From assembly GCA_902496375.1 (NCBI GenBank), contig CABVAS010000049.1:1-9268 (forward strand): a stretch of DNA of 9,268 nucleotides. Reading direction: 5' to 3'. The stretch comes from an uncultured Collinsella sp. (lineage in GTDB: Bacteria > Actinomycetota > Coriobacteriia > Coriobacteriales > Coriobacteriaceae). The notes beneath the pieces are model-generated. The model was given only the letters and a program-made list of their open reading frames with translations. It was not told the origin of the DNA and did no database searches. Of the stretch, positions 6,359 to 9,268 are shown piece after piece; the stretch's first letter is position 1, and the number at the start of each line of letters is the position of its first letter. The position numbers were made by a program, and so were the translations under genes.

Positions 6359-6941
6359 CGGGCTCGACCGTCCAGGTGATCGTTGCAACCTGATCGCCTT
6401 CGCCGGTTACGTGGAAGATGTCGCGCGTGACGCGGGCGACGTTTCCGCTTGTCTTGAGCTTGATTTTGTCCGTGCCGCCGGCAATGCCCTGGTAGCCCAT
6501 GTCGAAGGCTGCATTCTTGGAAAGATCGAGGCCCGTCCCCTGCATTGCGGCGCTGGCGTTCTGGAGCGCGCCGTCGGGGCCGACCTTAAAGTCGATGGAG
6601 TTCTGCGCGGTTCCGGCCTTGGCGTCGGCGGCAATGGTCCAGGTGTTCATGGCGTCGATCTTCATGTTGGTGACATGGATGCCGTAGGCCGAATGATTGT
6701 CGATGGTGGTCGCGTCTTCTGAGGGGCCCTGAAGCGTGCCGTCGGCCTTGGCGACGAAGGGAATAACCGTCGGATCTTTGAACTCAACGTTGTCGATCTC
6801 GGTCCTGACCATTACTTTCGTGGTTCCAACGCGCCCGGCCGCCATAGCTGGCGTCGGGGCAGCGCCCATTGCGAGCGCGAGCGCGAGCCCTGCGCCCACG
6901 ACGAGCGCTCTGGCTCCGTTCATGTTCCTGGTGATGTCCAT
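6342..6941 (-). CDS. Secreted beta-rich surface protein, possible major subunit
   Basis: 199-aa exported protein. A long signal peptide (residues 1-35; hydrophobic core ALVVGAGLALALAMGAA, cut near PAMAA) precedes a mature beta-sandwich-like region with no cysteine and no membrane anchor. The opening PTVIPFVAKADGTLQGPS (57-74) followed by DNHSAYGIHVTNMKI (81-95), and the closing ATITWTVEPG (186-195), resemble small secreted subunits in envelope clusters of gut Firmicutes and Coriobacteria; I cannot name a family. The ATG at 6941 has AAAGGA about 6 nt upstream; an ATG at codon 7 is less likely. A GC-rich hairpin lies just upstream of the ribosome site, and the 90-nt gap before this gene is the longest in the operon, so its expression may be set separately. 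It overlaps the LAQTG protein gene by 17 nt, which suggests coupled synthesis. Confidence 0.8.
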   Translation of the reverse strand: MDITRNMNGARALVVGAGLALALAMGAAPTPAMAAGRVGTTKVMVRTEIDNVEFKDPTVIPFVAKADGTLQGPSEDATTIDNHSAYGIHVTNMKIDAMNTWTIAADAKAGTAQNSIDFKVGPDGALQNASAAMQGTGLDLSKNAAFDMGYQGIAGGTDKIKLKTSGNVARVTRDIFHVTGEGDQVATITWTVEPGAHTA

Positions 6942-6961
6942 GGTCGTTCCTTTCTATTCGC

Positions 6962-6978
6962 CGCGGGCCGTCCCCGCG
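6962..6978 (-). other. GC-rich hairpin upstream of the 199-aa subunit gene
   Basis: Arms CGCGGG and CCCGCG with a 5-nt loop form a perfect six-pair GC stem that ends about 9 nt before the AAAGGA ribosome site. No T-run follows, so it is not an intrinsic terminator. It could protect or mark the 5' end of a processed mRNA for the secreted subunit and so raise its level relative to the upstream genes. Confidence 0.4.
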
Positions 6979-7031
6979 ATGATTGGACGAATGCTGGTGA
7001 ATTGCGTGCGGTGCCGCGTCGGCCGGAAAAG

Positions 7032-7541
7032 CTAGTTCTCGGCTTGCTCAACCCGCACCTTGACACGTGTCGGATTGCCGTGGCTGTCGAGGGTCTTGGC
7101 ATCGAGTGCCTGGATCTCGATGTACGCCTCGCCTTCTTTGATGTCGCCGGCGGGGCACGTCTCGATTGTCTTGCCGGTCTCGACCACACCGGATTCGTAC
7201 ATGGTCTCGTCGTTTTGGATGACGCGGAATCGCTGGGGAAATTTATTGTCTTGGACGTTTTGCACGTTGACGCGCAGCTTGCCGTCCTCCTGCAGCTGAG
7301 CGACCGGCGCGACCGAAATCGTCATCATGTTGTCGCGGACGATAGCGTCGAGCTCATCTTGGATTTCCTGACGCGTTTTGCCCTCGGCCGTCGTAACCGA
7401 AGCGCCCGCCTCGGGTACGGGCTGCGACTGCCAAGCGTATAGTCCTACGGCGACAAGGGCGCAGACGATGGCCAAACAGGCAACGATGAGCTTCTTGCGA
7501 CGACCCAGGCCTACAAAGTGGGGTGGCCTCTTCGCGCTCAT
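7032..7541 (-). CDS. Membrane-tethered extracytoplasmic protein
   Basis: 169-aa single-pass membrane protein. A basic N-terminus (GRRKK, 13-17) is followed by one hydrophobic helix (about 18-37) with no clear signal-peptidase site, so the protein probably stays anchored with its C-terminus outside. A charged helical stalk (TRQEIQDELDAIVRD, 56-70) leads to a beta-rich domain (about 72-166) with MTISVAPVAQL, FRVIQNDETMYESGVV and a closing RVKVRVEQ. This pattern resembles small beta-sandwich proteins in Gram-positive surface clusters, though I cannot assign a named family. The ATG shares ATGA with the stop of the preceding gene, and AAGGA lies 6 nt upstream, so translation is coupled. A reading frame open to 7859 exists, but its upstream part overlaps the 98-aa gene and has no ribosome site; this start is preferred. 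It may act as a membrane platform for the secreted partners downstream. Confidence 0.82.
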   Translation of the reverse strand: MSAKRPPHFVGLGRRKKLIVACLAIVCALVAVGLYAWQSQPVPEAGASVTTAEGKTRQEIQDELDAIVRDNMMTISVAPVAQLQEDGKLRVNVQNVQDNKFPQRFRVIQNDETMYESGVVETGKTIETCPAGDIKEGEAYIEIQALDAKTLDSHGNPTRVKVRVEQAEN

Positions 7542-7834
7542 GCGGCATCCTTGGTGGTATAGACGCGCGCAAAGGTGGACGGGTCCGCTCCAAAGAGCAT
7601 GTGAAGCATCAGACGGCGCGAGTAGACGAGCTCGTCGAAGTCGGGAGGGAGCTCGATGTCGTGGATATGCGCGATGTGGTGGGCGAGCGCCGAGAACGAC
7701 TCGGGGTCGCAGATCACATCGGTGGTAACGTGGTAGACCGTCGTATCGGGGAATGCCTCTTCGTCGAAAGGTAGGAGATGGGGATCGTCGTCGACTTCGA
7801 TGGCGATGCCGTACTGGGGCCAGTAATATGCCAT
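7538..7834 (-). CDS. Small acidic hypothetical protein, first gene of the envelope operon
   Basis: 98-aa protein without signal peptide or membrane helix, so probably cytosolic. It is acidic and begins MAYYWPQYGIAIEVDDDPH. The core AIEVDDDPH (11-19), followed by FPDTTVYHVTTDVICDPESF, recalls the AIEVDG..H core of DUF559/very-short-patch-repair-like nuclease folds, but the protein is too short to be a full member and the resemblance is faint. The start is well supported by GGGAGG 5 nt upstream, and its stop overlaps the start of the membrane-protein gene (ATGA). A cytosolic protein of this type leading a surface-structure operon is unexpected. It could regulate or assist export, or belong to an unrelated function caught in the operon. 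Its coding status is supported by the ribosome site and the overlap. Confidence 0.7.
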   Translation of the reverse strand: MAYYWPQYGIAIEVDDDPHLLPFDEEAFPDTTVYHVTTDVICDPESFSALAHHIAHIHDIELPPDFDELVYSRRLMLHMLFGADPSTFARVYTTKDAA

Positions 7835-7854
7835 GGGAACCTCCCTGCTTCTGG

Positions 7855-7878
7855 GCCAAAACTTCTATCGGTTTTGGC
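7855..7878. promoter_or_regulatory. Leader hairpin or operator before the envelope operon
   Basis: Perfect 8-bp arms GCCAAAAC and GTTTTGGC with an 8-nt spacer. On the minus strand it lies between the candidate promoter and the first ribosome site (GGGAGG), about 10 nt upstream of it. No T-run follows on either strand, so it is not a terminator. It could be a repressor site or an RNA stem limiting ribosome access. Confidence 0.4.
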
Positions 7879-7907
7879 TGTCGACGCCGACCGTATCAGC
7901 CGCTACT

Positions 7908-7934
7908 TGACCAATTTCTGACCAAATGCTTGAC
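7908..7934 (+). promoter_or_regulatory. TGAC direct repeats with 11-12 bp period
   Basis: TGACCA occurs at 7908-7913 and 7919-7924, and TGAC again at 7931-7934, giving spacings of 11 and 12 bp, about one helical turn. Direct repeats with this spacing are typical of OmpR/PhoB-family response-regulator sites. They lie about 95-120 bp upstream of the envelope operon and about 250 bp upstream of the oxidoreductase, so either could be the target. Regulator identity is unknown. Confidence 0.35.
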
Positions 7935-7966
7935 GGATTGGCGTCTCCGCAGGTAGAAGGCGGCAA

Positions 7967-7995
7967 AAAATACTCCAACTTTTTTCGAGCGTCAA
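7967..7995 (-). promoter_or_regulatory. Candidate promoter of the envelope operon
   Basis: On the minus strand, -35 TTGACG (7990-7995, five of six matches) and -10 TATTTT (7967-7972, four of six) are separated by exactly 17 nt. Transcription would start near 7960, giving a leader of about 125 nt that includes the TGAC repeats and the 7855-7878 hairpin. Confidence 0.45.
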
Positions 7996-8179
7996 TCGCG
8001 CGGTCGGCGACGGCGGGGCCATAAGTGTCAAAAGCATCGTCTGCCGAGGAAATCAAGCCGCTCGCCGAATTGCACGAACGTAAAAATCGCCAATTATGGA
8101 GACGGTCTCGAACACGTCGACGAAACGATGCGGTAACATCTCCCTGCAAACACTGTAGTTAGCTAAAGGGGGAGTTCGC

Positions 8180-9268
8180 GTGTCTGCAACCATCAAACCC
8201 TTCACCGACGAGTTCGAAGAGTATGGTCGCGATGAGTCTCGCGCATCGGGCGAGGCCTCGAGCATCTCGTTTCCGACAACGGAAGACGAGCTCCGTGCCA
8301 TTTTGGAAAAGCTCCATGCCGAGCGTGTCCCGGTAACGGTTCAGGGCGCCCGAACCGGCCTTGCCGCCGGTGCCGTGCCCCACGGCGGGCATATCCTCAA
8401 TACTTCCCGTATGAATCGCTACTTGGGCCTTCGCCGCGATGAACAAGGCCAATTTCTGCTGCGCGTGGAGCCGGGCGTTGTGCTCTCGGAGCTGCGCAAG
8501 CAGCTGAGCAAGAAGGTGCTGCCGACTGCTGGTTGGGACCAGGCATCGCTTGAGGCCTACGAGGAGTTCCAAGAGGCCCCCGAGCAGTTCTTTCCCACCG
8601 ATCCCACCGAGGCGTCTGCCTGTCTGGGCGGCATGGCGGCATGCAACGCCTCTGGCGCCCGCAGCTACGCTTACGGCCCCATGCGCCCGCATATCACGGG
8701 ACTCCACGTCGCGCTGGCTGATGGCGATTTGCTTGAGCTTCAGCGCGGCGAGGCTTTTGCCCAGGGCCGCCACCTGTCGCTCGTGACGGCAGCGGGCCGT
8801 GCACTCGAGCTCGATCTTCCTGACTACACCATGCCTAAGACAAAAAATGCCTCAGGCTATTTCGTTGCGGACGAAATGGACGCCATCGACCTCTTTATCG
8901 GCGCTTGTGGCACACTCGGCGTTATCACCGAGCTCGAGATTGCCCTGCAGTCGGCGCCTGCGGTCGTTTGGGGTGTGAGCTGCTTTTTCGATAGCGAAGA
9001 CAAGGCCGTGTCCTTTACCGATTCCGTGCGCCCCGTCCTGTCCCATGCGGCTGCCATCGAGTACTTCGATGCTGGCGCCCTGGATATTCTACGTCGCCAG
9101 CGCGAGCAGTCGACCGCGTTCGCCTCGCTGCCGGCGCTCGACAAAGACGCCAAGGTCTGTGTATACGTGGAGCTCGACTGCGACGACGAAGTTCAGGCGA
9201 CTGAGGAGCTGTATCACTTGGGGTGGGTACTGGAGCTTGCGGGCGGCAGTGACGATGCGACATGGGTC
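8180..9268 (+). CDS. FAD-binding oxidoreductase (GlcD / D-lactate dehydrogenase-like), N-terminal part
   Basis: The first 363 codons of a flavoenzyme cut by the right edge. It belongs to the VAO/PCMH-type FAD family that oxidises 2-hydroxy acids such as D-lactate or glycolate. FAD-binding signatures in order: TVQGARTGLAAGAVPHGG (53-70), PTDPTEASACLGGMAAC with NASGARSYAYG (139-166), a V-A-L-A-DGD turn (177-183), and KNASGYF (222-228) followed by GTLGVITELE (244-253). The stretch DQASLEAYEEFQEAPEQFF (120-138) before the PTDP motif is longer than usual for GlcD. The GTG start has AAAGGGGGAG 5 nt upstream, a strong ribosome site. It is transcribed away from the surface operon. There is no signal peptide, so the enzyme is cytosolic or peripheral to the membrane. 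The substrate cannot be told from this part, and whether a C-terminal iron-sulfur domain follows is not visible. Confidence 0.9.
   Translation, partial: MSATIKPFTDEFEEYGRDESRASGEASSISFPTTEDELRAILEKLHAERVPVTVQGARTGLAAGAVPHGGHILNTSRMNRYLGLRRDEQGQFLLRVEPGVVLSELRKQLSKKVLPTAGWDQASLEAYEEFQEAPEQFFPTDPTEASACLGGMAACNASGARSYAYGPMRPHITGLHVALADGDLLELQRGEAFAQGRHLSLVTAAGRALELDLPDYTMPKTKNASGYFVADEMDAIDLFIGACGTLGVITELEIALQSAPAVVWGVSCFFDSEDKAVSFTDSVRPVLSHAAAIEYFDAGALDILRRQREQSTAFASLPALDKDAKVCVYVELDCDDEVQATEELYHLGWVLELAGGSDDATWV

Larger units (their letters stand above)
7835..8179. other. Divergent intergenic region
   Basis: 345 nt between the surface operon (leftward) and the FAD oxidoreductase gene (rightward). 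It holds a candidate minus-strand promoter, three TGAC direct repeats, a leader hairpin and the plus-strand ribosome site, each listed separately where useful. Minus-strand reading frames cross it (for example one ending at 7865) and look partly protein-like around 7900-8030, but they lack a start with a ribosome site. The AT-rich block at 7965-7985 (A6, nine bases, T6) stands out in GC-rich surroundings. No clear promoter for the plus-strand gene was found; TTGCAC near 8071 is a weak -35 candidate with a poor -10. Confidence 0.6.

Noticed and set aside
8106..8123. A second possible LexA box (TCGAACACGTCGACGA)
   Set aside because: Only the left half matches; the right half lacks GTTCG and there is no promoter at the right spacing.
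8053..8301. Minus-strand frame overlapping the start of the oxidoreductase gene
   Set aside because: It is antisense to a well-supported flavoenzyme start and has no correctly spaced ribosome site.

Overview
The window looks like the chromosome of a high-GC, Gram-positive gut actinobacterium, most likely a Coriobacteriia member such as Collinsella. This is inferred from codon and GC style, several GTG starts with strong AGGAGG-type ribosome sites, an LAxTG cell-wall sorting signal of the actinobacterial kind, and the general look of the proteins. No rRNA or tRNA is present to confirm it. Seven complete protein genes and two others cut by the window edges... in total ten coding regions are supported: nine on the minus strand and one on the plus strand; only the first (minus-strand helicase) and the last (plus-strand oxidoreductase) are partial.

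Region 1 (1-3771, minus strand) is a three-gene antiphage defence locus of the Shango type. In transcription order it holds a TerB_N/TerB_C protein (sngA-like, 586 aa), a BrxD/DUF2791-type P-loop ATPase (sngB-like, 434 aa, overlapping by 8 nt) and a DEVH-box superfamily 2 helicase (sngC-like, cut by the left edge). The promoter region carries an extended -10 element and, 5 nt upstream of it, a 16-bp dyad that matches the Gram-positive/actinobacterial LexA (SOS) box at 11 of 12 defined positions. This suggests that the defence locus is repressed by LexA and induced by DNA damage. A repeat-like stretch able to form two mutually exclusive hairpins sits between the ATPase and helicase genes.

Region 2 (3793-4627, minus strand) is a DUF554 membrane protein gene with an interrupted palindrome upstream.

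Region 3 (4628-7995, minus strand) is a tightly spaced five-gene cell-envelope operon: a 98-aa probably cytosolic protein, a 169-aa membrane-tethered exoprotein (ATGA overlap), a 199-aa secreted beta-rich protein, a 93-aa LAQTG-anchored protein and a 476-aa secreted cysteine-containing protein. Together they look like an uncharacterised sortase-linked surface structure. A promoter, 11-12 bp spaced TGAC direct repeats and a leader hairpin precede it.

Region 4 (8180-9268, plus strand) is the first 363 codons of a divergently transcribed FAD-binding (GlcD/D-lactate dehydrogenase-like) oxidoreductase. No insertion sequence, CRISPR array, tRNA or rRNA was seen. No convincing intrinsic terminator was found between the gene groups, so read-through from the surface operon into DUF554 and from DUF554 into the defence locus is possible.
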